Origin: Calcarisporiella thermophila CBS 279.70
Taxonomy: Eukaryota; Calcarisporiellomycota
Direction of reading: 5' to 3'
Assembly (NCBI RefSeq): GCF_041956535.1
Contig: NW_027192218.1
Coordinates: 306,784 to 370,783, forward strand
DNA: 64,000 nucleotides
Shown here: in pieces, positions 25,477 to 34,957 of the stretch
Layout of the letters: every line of letters starts with the position of its first letter
How positions within the stretch are numbered: position 1 is the stretch's first letter
The notes under the pieces: model-generated
Seen by the model: the letters and a program-made list of their open reading frames with translations, nothing else
The model's database searches: none
What the model was told of the DNA's origin: nothing
Made by a program: the position numbers and the translations under genes

Positions 25477-27983
25477 ATGCCGTCGGATAAAATTCCTAAA
25501 GGGAAGGATATCAAAATGAGCGCGGCCGAGAGAGAGAAGGCTCTTGAGCGTAGGCGACAGGTGACCGATCTCAAAAATAACCTGAAGTAAGGAATGGTGC
25601 TCGACATATTTTCTTTTCTCGCTACTAAACCCTTATTAACTAATTATAGGCAAGGCCAACTTCCCACTAATGAACAAATCACTACGAGGCTGCAAAAGAT
25701 AACTACTAATGAGGACTTCCATAAAGTGCGCGAAAAAATGTCCTCGAACGGCCAAAGTGCTATGACTTCGCTCGACCACGTACTTCTTACTATGAAGCGC
25801 ATAGTAGAGGAGAAAAACGCCAAAGGACAACTTCAAAAGGCGGTATTCCATGCAACTAAAGCATCGAATCGGTTATCAGGTAAATTTCTTTACGTAAAAG
25901 AATCTAATTTTTTAGCGGAGCCCAATTTATTTTCTCTTGCATCTCATGTCCAAACACGAACACATACTTTTTTTTTTTTTTGCTAAACAGAGGCCGCTCA
26001 GAAAAAAGGCAAAGAAGCAGCCGAGGCTTCGACTAGTGGTGCGGCTGACGAGCCCACCACGGCCGAGATCTTCAAGAAGTCAGGAAGCAAAATTCTTCAC
26101 ATTGCTCGCCTCTTGGTTACCAGCTCGCAGTTTCGCAAGTTGATAAATGACCTCAACAATTTCGCTCTGGATACAATTCGCACCAAGATGCCGCGAAATG
26201 AACGACTAGGCGTGCAACCTGGTGAGCGAAGTGCAGGTTCCGAGGACGCGGAGGCCACACGAGGGGGAATCGAGTACCTCCTCGAAACCACCACCCGCTC
26301 GAGCATTAGGCCGATCGCGAGTGCCACGAAAGATATCGTGGCTCCACACTTTGACAAGTATGAATCCGGAGAGGCTTCAATGACGGATGCTATAACGGGA
26401 AGCGCAAAGGAAATCTCAGGCAATCTAAAGCAAGTGTTTACTTCGCTCGAATTTAATGATGAACAGCGCGAGCGCCTTACCGAAAGATTCCGGAATATCG
26501 TGCTCGAGGCCCACGAGAATAAAAGTTATCGCGAAGCTCTCGAGGATTTACTGCAGCTGCTCTCCCTCTTAAAGCAACGGACTCTGAAGGCCCGGGATAA
26601 AATAACCGATCTACCCAAAACGCAGACGGAGGACACGCCCGACTCGGAAAACGACGCGAAAATAGCGAAAGAAAATCTGATCGATTTGCTCCAGAATTTT
26701 GCGGGCGGACGTCCAGTAGAGCCCATGGCCAACGTGTTGAATGAACTCATTAATAACATGCGCAATGACAAGGAGCTAGAACAGTACACTAAGGACCTCT
26801 ACGAATTTGTAAGTCGCTCACTTCGTGACGCCGATTATGTTCGCGAGACAAAATATATCTCCACCGGCTCTGAGCTTATCAAGCGCGCGCGTCAAGTGCT
26901 TGTTGAGAAGCATAAGCCACAAGTGGAGCGCCTATCTGACGAGATCTCTGGGTTCAACAAGGCTTTACAAGAGGATCCGCTCTCCTCGACCATTGCACAC
27001 GACTTTGAACAGCTTGGTCGCGATATGTTCCTTGATGAACACGGAAAGGCCTCGTTTAAGCCCGAATTAGCGAAGGATTTTGTCCTCATCCTTCCATTAT
27101 TGACCCGCGAGCTCAAGTACATCCCGCTTCCGCGCATTGAGGGCTCTAATAAGAAAGCGGATTACAACTTTGATAATATCGTGTTGGGTATCACACACAT
27201 TGCACCAGACTATGTCCGTCTTCGAACCGACTCGCGATATCACCGTTCAGACAAAGCGGAAGCAGGAGCTAGTTTTGAGAACAGACTGCGCTTGACCATT
27301 TCCCACGTGCAGGCCGCCGCCAATGACGTGGATTTCTATGTCAAATATAAAGAGTTTCCTCGTTTGACCGAACGAGGGCTTGCCGATGTCAGCGTGGCTG
27401 GAAAAGGTATCACAATAGACTTGGAAGTTCAGCCGGTCAGCGAAAAGGATCACGCACTTAAGCTTGTCAAGTGCAAGGTGAAGATTGATAAGCTCAAACT
27501 GAAAATCCATGGGAGCAAGCGAGAGTAAGTAATGAGAGAGAGAACTAATATCCACTTAATCCTTTAGTGATTAATCCATTCATTTTGTGACTTGAAAACA
27601 GTCTTCTATATAAGATCTTCAATCCGCTGATCAACTCAACTGTGAAGGGACAGGCCCAAAAGGGCATACGTCAGGCAATCGAGCAAGGAATTCGACGCAC
27701 CGACCAAAAGATTATCGATATGAATCGTAAAAACGCTGAGAAGGCCAAACTCAACAAAGAGAAGCGGGCCAAAGCCAAGGAGGAGGCAGAGCGAAAGAAG
27801 GAGGAAGAAAAGCAAGAGCAAAAGAAAGAAGAGGAGAAGCCCAAAGACACCACCGAGAAAACAGAGGTCGAGAAATCAGAGACCGAGAAGGCTGCTCCAA
27901 AAGTGGATGCGTCTGCGGGAACGGGGCCAAAAGTACCTGTGAATCCTGCCGATTTGCCGGTGGAAACGGTTCGTGAAGAGTAA
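25477..27983 (+). CDS. HAM1-like (DUF4449-type) lipid-binding-fold protein
   Basis: Fungal protein family of poorly known role; the C-terminal part is related to lipid-transfer/BPI-like folds. Exons 25477-25586, 25650-25879, 25991-27524 and 27602-27983 give 751 aa. The N-terminal half is helical and charged (TTRLQKITTNEDFHKVREKM; repeated amphipathic helices, for example LINDLNNFALDTIRTKM). The central part has SSTIAHDFEQLGRDMF. The C-terminal domain is beta-rich (LKYIPLPRIEGSNKKADYNF, NIVLGITHIAPDYVRLRTDS). After it comes KIHGSKRDLLYKIFNPLINS, then a Lys/Glu-rich low-complexity tail from about residue 660. The domain order matches the HAM1 N-terminal plus C-terminal architecture. There is no signal peptide or transmembrane segment. 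Confidence 0.8.
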
Positions 27984-28179
27984 CTAAAAGTATAATTATA
28001 CTCGAAGAGTACATAGTTATGTAATGACGGGAACAATCTGTTCATTTTTGTTTTTTTATTGTTTGTTTTTTAACATTAATTACCATATCCTTAATACGTA
28101 ATAGCGCTAATATAAAAATAATCTAGATAATATTAGCTTTTCTGACTTTATTATTATTGTGGGCAAAAGAACAGCCATT

Positions 28180-28252
28180 TGGTTCTACTGAGACTCGAAC
28201 TCAGATTACAGGATTCAGAGTCCTGGGTGCTAACCAATTACACTATAGAACC
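28180..28252 (-). tRNA. tRNA-Gln (CUG anticodon)
   Basis: Identical in sequence to the copy at 22717-22789: acceptor GGTTCTA/TAGAACC, anticodon CTG, T arm CTGAG/CTCAG. It has a short terminator (four T on the minus strand at 28165-28168). The SINE target-site duplication begins 67 nt upstream of its 5' end. Confidence 0.97.
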
Positions 28253-28319
28253 GAATTGACGTGTTGGAGTCACATCAAGGTATCTACAGTAGGATAACCA
28301 AGCCAAGCCACATAGTCCC

Positions 28320-28336
28320 TTAAGCCCTGTTATTCG
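28320..28336. repeat. SINE target-site duplication, left copy
   Basis: TTAAGCCCTGTTATTCG, 17 bp, directly before the SINE head. The right copy at 28676-28692 differs at one base. Confidence 0.85.
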
Positions 28337-28675
28337 GGGGGAGGGTTAGTGTAGTGGACTATCCCTGGTATGCCGACGAGAACGGCGTGGGTTCGAATCC
28401 CACTTCCCCCACCAGTACTTACTCTTAGTTTGTGACTGCTGTCCACTTGTTCAGAAATTGAGTCTTGATTATTGAAAATATCGCTCCTACAAAAAGTACA
28501 AAGCTTACATCGGTTTCACGTACAGGCTATTCACGACAACTACGATACACGCATATCAATTGAACACCTATCTATCAAAGACCTATATCTCGTCATGTTA
28601 AGTCCATTGACATTAACTTCATGTAATATTTGGAAATTAAATAAAATGTTTCCATTGATTGATCAAAAAAAAAAA
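28337..28675 (+). mobile_element. tRNA-derived SINE with poly(A) tail and target-site duplications
   Basis: A 339-bp element. The head (28337-28411) is tRNA-like: acceptor GGGGGA/TCCCCC, an enlarged D arm GGGTTAG/CTATCCC, an anticodon-like hairpin GCCG-ACGAGAA-CGGC and a perfect T arm GTGGG-TTCGAAT-CCCAC. It has an intact A box (TAGTGTAGTGG, 28347) and B box (GGTTCGAATCC, 28390). The 3' end is an A11 tail at 28665-28675. Matching 17-bp direct repeats flank it (16/17 identical). The body (28412-28664) is AT-rich with no ORF. The hairpins do not give a normal tRNA (no variable loop, no U33), so I do not call it a functional tRNA. This combination of features is the standard signature of a SINE. 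Confidence 0.85.
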
Positions 28676-28692
28676 TTAAGCCCTGCTATTCG
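28676..28692. repeat. SINE target-site duplication, right copy
   Basis: TTAAGCCCTGCTATTCG, directly after the A11 tail. The single C/T difference from the left copy suggests the insertion is fairly recent or that the site is slowly diverging. Confidence 0.85.
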
Positions 28693-29138
28693 AGAATAAC
28701 ACGATGTTAGTGAACCAGATACTGAATTTGGCAAGAATCCGAGAAGTGATGGGGGCCTTGATCCTTCTTGACCAAGTGAAAGAATATGACCGAATTGATA
28801 GATCCTGGCTCTTAAGTTGCTTCAAAGCCTTTGGGTGTGGTCCAACTTTCATCAATTTCATCAGCCGCCTATACAGCAACAACTCGGCAGCAATCGTCAT
28901 CAACGGATACATTAGTAAAAGCTTCCCGGTTGAACAGGGAGTTCGACAAGGAGACCCACTATCACCGCTATTATACAACCTGGCACTGGATGTATCAAAA
29001 GATGAATTGAGTTTGGATATCAGGGGCTGCGTCACAAAAAGCGCAACGGACAATACGATATCCGAGGATTTCGAAATTTCTGCTTACTCCTGGGAGATAT
29101 GGGTTGTTTTGCGCTTATTTTATTATTGCGAATTATAG
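28683..29138 (+). pseudogene. LINE reverse-transcriptase fragment
   Basis: Part of a non-LTR retrotransposon ORF2. The open frame from 28680 reads ALLFENNTMLVNQILNLARI, then motif A (LILLDQVKEYDRID), FINFISRLYSNN and motif B (GVRQGDPLSPLLYNLALD). It breaks off before the catalytic YADD motif and then degenerates, with a stop at 29138. It lacks the endonuclease, the rest of the RT and the C-terminal zinc knuckle. It begins right beside the SINE's right target repeat, and whether it belongs to the same family as the remnant at 23 kb cannot be judged because they do not overlap. Confidence 0.85.
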
Positions 29139-30002
29139 ATGCGTGAAACGATAGTATGTACTATTGGCGTACATATTATCTGTAATTATTTTCATCCTTG
29201 AGAAAAGGCTGCTATGGAAGAATTTGCCACTGTTTAATACAAGAGTTAAAGAAACAATTAGTCTTTTACTCCGACATAAATGTTCAGGTGGGAGAAAGGG
29301 TGCTTCTTACATGCATGAAATCTTATTTAATTACAGTATTTAAATCTTAACATTAAACATATGAGCTCGCTTGAAAATTCTTAAATTGCAATAGACATGT
29401 ATACTGCATCCATTCAGTGTATACCTTCATCGTTAGAAATTAGCGATGTAAAATACTCGACCGTGAAATACTAAAGTATAGCTATGGAGAGCTGGTTGAA
29501 ATACCGCGATTTGAGAGTCTTCCTTCACTATTCAGGGCCTGGTTCACTTATTCATTTTTTAGGCGGAAAAGACAACAAAGAATGTCAGCATGGGCCGAAA
29601 AATAACGACTCATTCATATAAGAGCGCTTATAAAATTTACTTAGATGGATTCAATATGCATATTTCTTCTATACCTTAGGCGCCTACGAATATTATATGG
29701 AAATTACAATTCAAATTAGGAATAATTGCGCCTCCGAAATCAACGAAACATTTAGCATATTATATTCTGATTACCCAAATATAATAAAAACACAGCATCT
29801 GAATCTACAGAAGAAACAAGCAGGAAGGATTTGTCACATATATGGTCGATCTAAGCCTTTTGAAGTGAGAGGTTAAGATCTGCTTAGCCGAATATAGGGT
29901 TGATTCTTTAGTATAAGAACGGTTATCCAAACGCCGAAAAACTTCATATTTAAACGCTCCTGTTGAAAGCAAGTTAGCCATAGCTTTTCATCTTTTTCTA
30001 CC
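29139..30002. other. AT-rich intergenic sequence
   Basis: About 860 bp with no coding signal, probably decayed retroelement sequence on the left and the promoter of the small gene at 30003 on the right. Confidence 0.45.
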
Positions 30003-30335
30003 ATGTCGCAATCCAAAAATCACCCGTCAAACACTACGTACCAAACTTCCCATCGATTTGAACGCGCACAACCCCGCGAGCATGTGGGGGATACCACTCG
30101 AGGAGACTCGACTTTTGCTATTAATGAATCGGCTGCTCCTACTCTTCTTCCTGAATCCGCTGAGAAAATCCATATCGATCACCATGGAAAGGATCCCAAT
30201 TTGAGCAGTGAGGAAAAAACCAGCCTGCGTGGCAAAGAGAGTATTGATACATTGGGAATGTCAGATACTTTAAACGAGGGAGAGAGACATCTGGAAGCAG
30301 TCAGAGGGGGTAGATGGAATAAGGGAACTCACTAA
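30003..30335 (+). CDS. Small hydrophilic protein, unknown function
   Basis: Single-exon ORF of 110 aa starting at ATG 30003 in a reasonable context (ACCATGTCG). The product is polar and probably disordered, rich in Ser, Glu, His and Arg, with no hydrophobic segment or cysteine (ends ERHLEAVRGGRWNKGTH). Such composition resembles stress or hydrophilin-type proteins, but no family is recognised. Its GC content is above the surrounding AT-rich DNA, which supports coding. Confidence 0.55.
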   Translation: MSQSKNHPSNTTYQTSHRFERAQPREHVGDTTRGDSTFAINESAAPTLLPESAEKIHIDHHGKDPNLSSEEKTSLRGKESIDTLGMSDTLNEGERHLEAVRGGRWNKGTH

Positions 30336-31451
30336 GCACGAGCCGCGTAAAGCTAATATTATCTTGCATTAAAAATTAAGTTGAATATATCTATTTTTCT
30401 TAATCAATGCTGATCCAAAATCAAATTCAACAACATCATGTTATGTGTAAAAGAAAACAAAGATATACATTTCAGATCATTTCTTTCAAGAGTTCCAAGA
30501 GTAAATAAAATCCCGTCAACAGGTAAAAGCCATAAAACAAATCTTTTATTAAAGTATGTGTTCGTCGATGTTCCAAAATCGGATAATAGCCTTCATTAGT
30601 GGAATCTGAAACCCCGAGCACACCTCTAAAGGCTACAAGCAACACTTTGATTTCATGAGGAAACGCAAGACAAAGCAGGGCCGATTCTCCATCTTCCTAC
30701 ACGAATTTGTCGGGAATTCATAAGATCAAGATAGCAATCTTGATGTATGACTAAGGGACATAAAGAAATTTCACAAAGCACTTAACTCCCTAATTTGGTT
30801 CTCGTGGTCAAAGGGTTAGGACGTAGGGAATAGATCAGAGAGGGTTCAAGCAGAATATAGGAAAGAGCGCACACATCCATATTAATGATGGCCAAAGGCT
30901 AGTCTTCAGCTTTGAGGAAGCACAGAAAAGCCAGCCCTAATAATTGTAAAAATTTTTTTTCCAATTAAGTTTCTTGTGATTAATATTTTCTTCAGAGTTT
31001 CATTTTAAGTATAATATTGTATAATAAATATACATAGACTGTATAGATAACAGTTGTTTCTAAATAAAGACCTTCAATATAGAGCTCTAACGAGTGGTAT
31101 ATTTGAAAGCTAATCAATTGCACATGATTGAACCGATAAAATCTCTATATGGTAGTATAAAAATATAGAAATACTGGTGCAGAAAAGCAATAGTAGTTAT
31201 GTTGGCAGATTCAAAAACAAAATATGCAACCGATCAGGATGAAGGGATCTTACGAAACTAATACAATCCACCTTTGTGACAACTCGGGTCTATCCAAAGT
31301 CATTTTGCAATAGTTTGCTAATGCAATTATCTCTTTTACTCTTGCTCCTTATCTTAAGCAAGCAATAGGAGGAATGTTCTTGGAACTCAAAAGAGGTTAA
31401 TATTATTTTAAACAAACAACAATAATTACACAAATATCGAGAAAAAAAGAC
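30336..31451. other. AT-rich intergenic sequence
   Basis: About 1.1 kb with no gene. A weak tRNA-like stretch at 30797-30860 has an A-box-like TGGTCAAAGG and a B-box-like GGTTCAAGCAG but does not fold. CTAAATAAAGACCTTC near 31060 faintly resembles the LINE 3' end at 22890. Confidence 0.4.
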
Positions 31452-32797
31452 TTATTGTGACCGCACATTCCCAGTGGTGTTATAGTAAGATCCAACAAAC
31501 TTGGATCCACCTGCTGAATGCCCCATACTCATACCTACTCCAGGGGTCGGATGTATTGGCGTTTGTTGCGGGTGCGTATACTGCTGAAAAGTATAGCTGC
31601 TCCCTCTTGCTCCCGCTGGGGTACCGAAACCAGTTCCGACTCCACTTCCTCGTATTGGCGTTTTTAAAGGAGAACTTGTCATACCTTGATAGGGTGGGGC
31701 GGCTTGCTGTGGTTGCGCAGGTGCAGTCCCGTAGCTGGATTTTCCCGATTGCGCCTCCGGTTTTGAGTATGCAGGTGCTATCCCAGCGTTGGCAGGATGT
31801 GCATTGAACACTGCTCCATTGGAGAAGTGAGCAAATGGCTTTTGTGGAGGTAGAGTGCCTCGGAATGCGGTTTCCAGGTGCGGAAGACGAGCCATCGCGC
31901 GAGGAAGTGCTTCAGGGTCAGAAGATACCAGCAGCTCAGCGGGAGACGTTCGGTTAACCAATTGAAAGAGTTGGCGTTGTAACGTGTTTGCGATAGCTTT
32001 TTCGCGTTCGGTGGGATCAACGATGCCACGACGTAAGCGTACGCTCTGAATCGCTTTCAAATATTCTAATAAGCTTGCGTTACTCTCTAGTAATTTATCT
32101 GCATCGCACTCTTCTAATTCTTCATCTTTTAAAAGGGTTATGGGCATTATTTCGAGCTCCTCAGCCAGCTGTTTGAGATCGCGGTCGTGTGTTCTAACGT
32201 GGGTATGGAGATAATTAAGACAGTTAAGATCGGAGGATGAAAGATCTGCGTGGTAGGAGTCTACTGCGGGAGCAAATGTTGCGGTCGGCCCATAGTCAAG
32301 CGATTTGACTGTAATGTGTACAATCGTGGAAAGTTGAGTAAAAGAAATAAATAAAATGCTGTAAACGTTAAAACATAATACGTGCCTGTTTTGAGCTTTT
32401 TCTCTTCGCGCTTTGTTTCTGTGCTCGAAATGTTTCCAAGCGTCTGCACATGTTTCATGGACTGCGTAGGGATAATCGCAAGCTTTTCAACTTCACCCTC
32501 TAGACATTATGAGTCAAAAATCAGAAGCTGAAGATTAAAAAGCAATTCGAAGAGAACATCAAACCTACCAAGAACTAAATCCGGGCCATCTTTCCCAGGG
32601 CCAGTGAATATGAACCCTTGGGGAGTTCGCTGGAAGAGGGCTATCTTAGCGTGGTCGCGAGCGGGAAATTTGTCTTCTTTATTCTCCTCTGCATCGTTGG
32701 ATTGATGGTCCTGTTCGGTTGCCAACTCGGGCGACGAAAATGTTGGAGAGTCTGTGATAGGTCTTTCTAAAGTTGATCTTCTCTTGTGTTCAACCAT
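31452..32797 (-). CDS. BRD7/BRD9 C-terminal-domain (DUF3512)-like protein without bromodomain
   Basis: Probably a subunit of a SWI/SNF-type chromatin remodeller. Exons (5' to 3') 32569-32797, 32386-32499 and 31452-32308 give 399 aa. SLDYGPTATFAPAVDSYHAD followed by LSSSDLNCLNY aligns by eye with the conserved block after the bromodomain of BRD7/BRD9 (FGPFSSFAPTYDS...). LLESNASLLEYLKAIQSVRL and the block ending TSPAELLVSSDPEALPRAM match their C-terminal helices. The tail is Pro/Gln/Gly-rich. No bromodomain can be found between the start and the core, where only a short charged N-terminus exists. Intron 2 uses a GC donor (AG|GCACGT), the only choice that keeps phase. Identification rests on motif memory, so confidence is moderate. 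Confidence 0.7.
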
Positions 32798-33050
32798 ATG
32801 CCTATATTGATAATGAGGAAGAACGCAAGGATATTATATATGACATTCGTTGCTAAATGTTTCAAGTTCTCCCTGTCTTACTATTTGAGGCGCAGCGTTA
32901 TGTAATTGATTTGAAAAACCTGGGGCGGTAGGGAGGAGAGACGCGCAAATCAGAGTTTTTTATCATCATTTTTTTCGATTAAGACAGGATTAGTCTCTTT
33001 TATACTTCTACTTCCTCATCAAACTATATACATCCGCATACTGCTAAGTA
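32798..33050. promoter_or_regulatory. Shared divergent promoter region
   Basis: The 253 bp between the start codons of the BRD7/9-like gene (-) and the septin gene (+) must hold both promoters. It has T-rich and CT-rich tracts (32950-33020). No specific factor site is claimed. Confidence 0.4.
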
Positions 33051-34699
33051 ATGGCCGGTAAGCAGCATATTTTTTGGGTTTTCCTCCGACGACATGCTTT
33101 TAATGTTGGATCCATCATCTTCCAACGGTATGTCGATTGGGGTGGTATAACAATCATCTAAAGCACCTATTCCCTGCATTTTTGAACACAACTATAGCAG
33201 AAGACGTTGCGAATCCTGCCGGACAGGATCAGTTTAAACAAATGAATGGCAAGGTATTATTTTTTTTTTTCGCTTTCAGATGCACTCATCATCATGAGCT
33301 AATTATAAATATGGTGTGTAAATAAGCCTGGTATAAAAGTCATTCATAAAAAGCTATCCGGCTACGTTGGTTTCGCGAATCTTCCAAATCAAGTACATCG
33401 CAAATCTGTCAAAAAAGGATTTGAGTTTACCGTGATGGTTGTGGGTGAATCGGGTTTGGGCAAATCCACCATGGTGAACACCCTATTCAATGCCAATCTT
33501 TATCCGCCTAAAACCGACATCGATCCCTCTGCTGAACTCCCTAAAACGGTGCAAATACAGAGTATTTCGGCGGACATTGAAGAAAATGGGGTGAAGCTCA
33601 GATTGACGGTAGTGGATACCCCTGGGTTTGGTGACTTTGTGAATAACGAAGAGAGCTGGAAACCCATCTTGGAGAATATTGAGGCACGATTCGACGCTTA
33701 TTTGGAACAAGAGAATAGGGTCAATCGGCACAAAATTGTGGACAATCGAATTGGAGCCTGTCTGTACTTTATTGCCCCCACTGGTCACTCGTAAGTTTTG
33801 GCCGCATTGATGGGCCATATACTATGCTCGGAGAAGCAGCCTCTAAATCGATTTGTTTTGGCTAGGTTAAAACCTCTCGATATCGAATTTATGCGGCGTC
33901 TTCACAACCGCGTCAACCTTATTCCTGTGATTGCCAAAGCTGATACACTCACCGAGGAAGAAATCGCCGTGTTTAAGGAGCGTATCCTCGCAGATATCGC
34001 CTATCATAAAATCAACATTTACCGTGCACCAGTATACGAATATGATGATGATGAGACCGTCTCAGAGAATCAGGAAATTATGAGCAAGATTCCGTTTGCA
34101 GTTGTGGGAAGCAATAAAGAAATAGAGCTCGCGGGTGGGATACGAGTCCGTGGCCGTGAGTACCCATGGGGTGTGATTGAGGTGGACAACGAGGAGCATT
34201 GCGATTTTGTCAAGTTGCGGCAAATGCTTGTGCGTACACACATGGAGGAGTTGAAGGTAAAATGGAGTAGGGTGTTGATGCGGATTCCATGCTTAAACTG
34301 AATTGCAAATATCGATCCATGTAGGAGCACACGCACAATATCCTCTACGAAACCTATCGCAGCGAGAAGTTGGCCGCACTCGGTATTCAGCAAGATGATC
34401 GTGTTTTCCGTGAGGTCGCCGATCCTCTTGCGAAGATGGAGGAGGAGAGACGTTTGCATGAGCAGAAGCTTGCCAAGATGGAGGCGGAAATGCGAACTGT
34501 TTTCCAGCAAAAGGTCCAAGAGAAAGAAGCCAAACTCAAACAATCCGAGGAGGAGCTCTATGCACGTCATCGCGAGATGAAGGAAGCCCTCGAAAAACAG
34601 AGATTGGAGCTTGAGGAGAAGAAGCGTCGGCTGGAAAGTGGCCGTCCCATTACCCCTGAAAAGAAGAAGAAGGCTTTCACATTCACCACAAATAAATAA
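33051..34699 (+). CDS. CDC3: Septin, Cdc3/Spn1 group
   Basis: GTP-binding filament protein of the septin ring at the division site or bud neck. Exons 33051-33057, 33198-33253, 33327-33790, 33866-34256 and 34325-34699 give 430 aa; the first exon is only 7 nt of coding sequence (MA plus 1 nt). There is a polybasic-type lead ([20 protein letters not shown]), then the P-loop GESGLGKS (61-68), [11 protein letters not shown] (G3), AKADTL (G4), the septin-unique element PWGVIEVDN, and a C-terminal coiled coil ([19 protein letters not shown]). The sequence is closest to the S. pombe Spn1/Cdc3 group as I know it. It is convergent with the Vms1-like gene. Confidence 0.95.
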
Positions 34700-34957
34700 A
34701 ATTTTTAGAATAAGAGCATGTAGAGAGGTTTTTGTAATCATGAGCGTTTTTTATCCCCTTTTTCTCCTACTATTATTTTTACATCCCTTTTTACTCTTTT
34801 ACCTTCATATTTTTTTCAAACTATTATCTTTATACTCTGTTATTGAATGTGTTTTATGTGCTTATTCTAGGAATTTTTTTTTTCACATTTATTTTTTTAA
34901 AAAAAATAAAGAATAATACTAAAAACATCATTTTTATTATAATACAGTCCGCAGTGT

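Noticed and set aside
28337-28411. Functional tRNA (possibly Gly-GCC or Leu-GAG)
   Set aside because: No anticodon stem supports GCC; the GAG hairpin leaves no variable loop and lacks U33. Tail and target-site duplications show it is a SINE head.
30797-30860. tRNA-like stretch with A-box-like and B-box-like sites
   Set aside because: Acceptor and T stems do not pair and the B box has a mismatch at a key base; only a possible relic.
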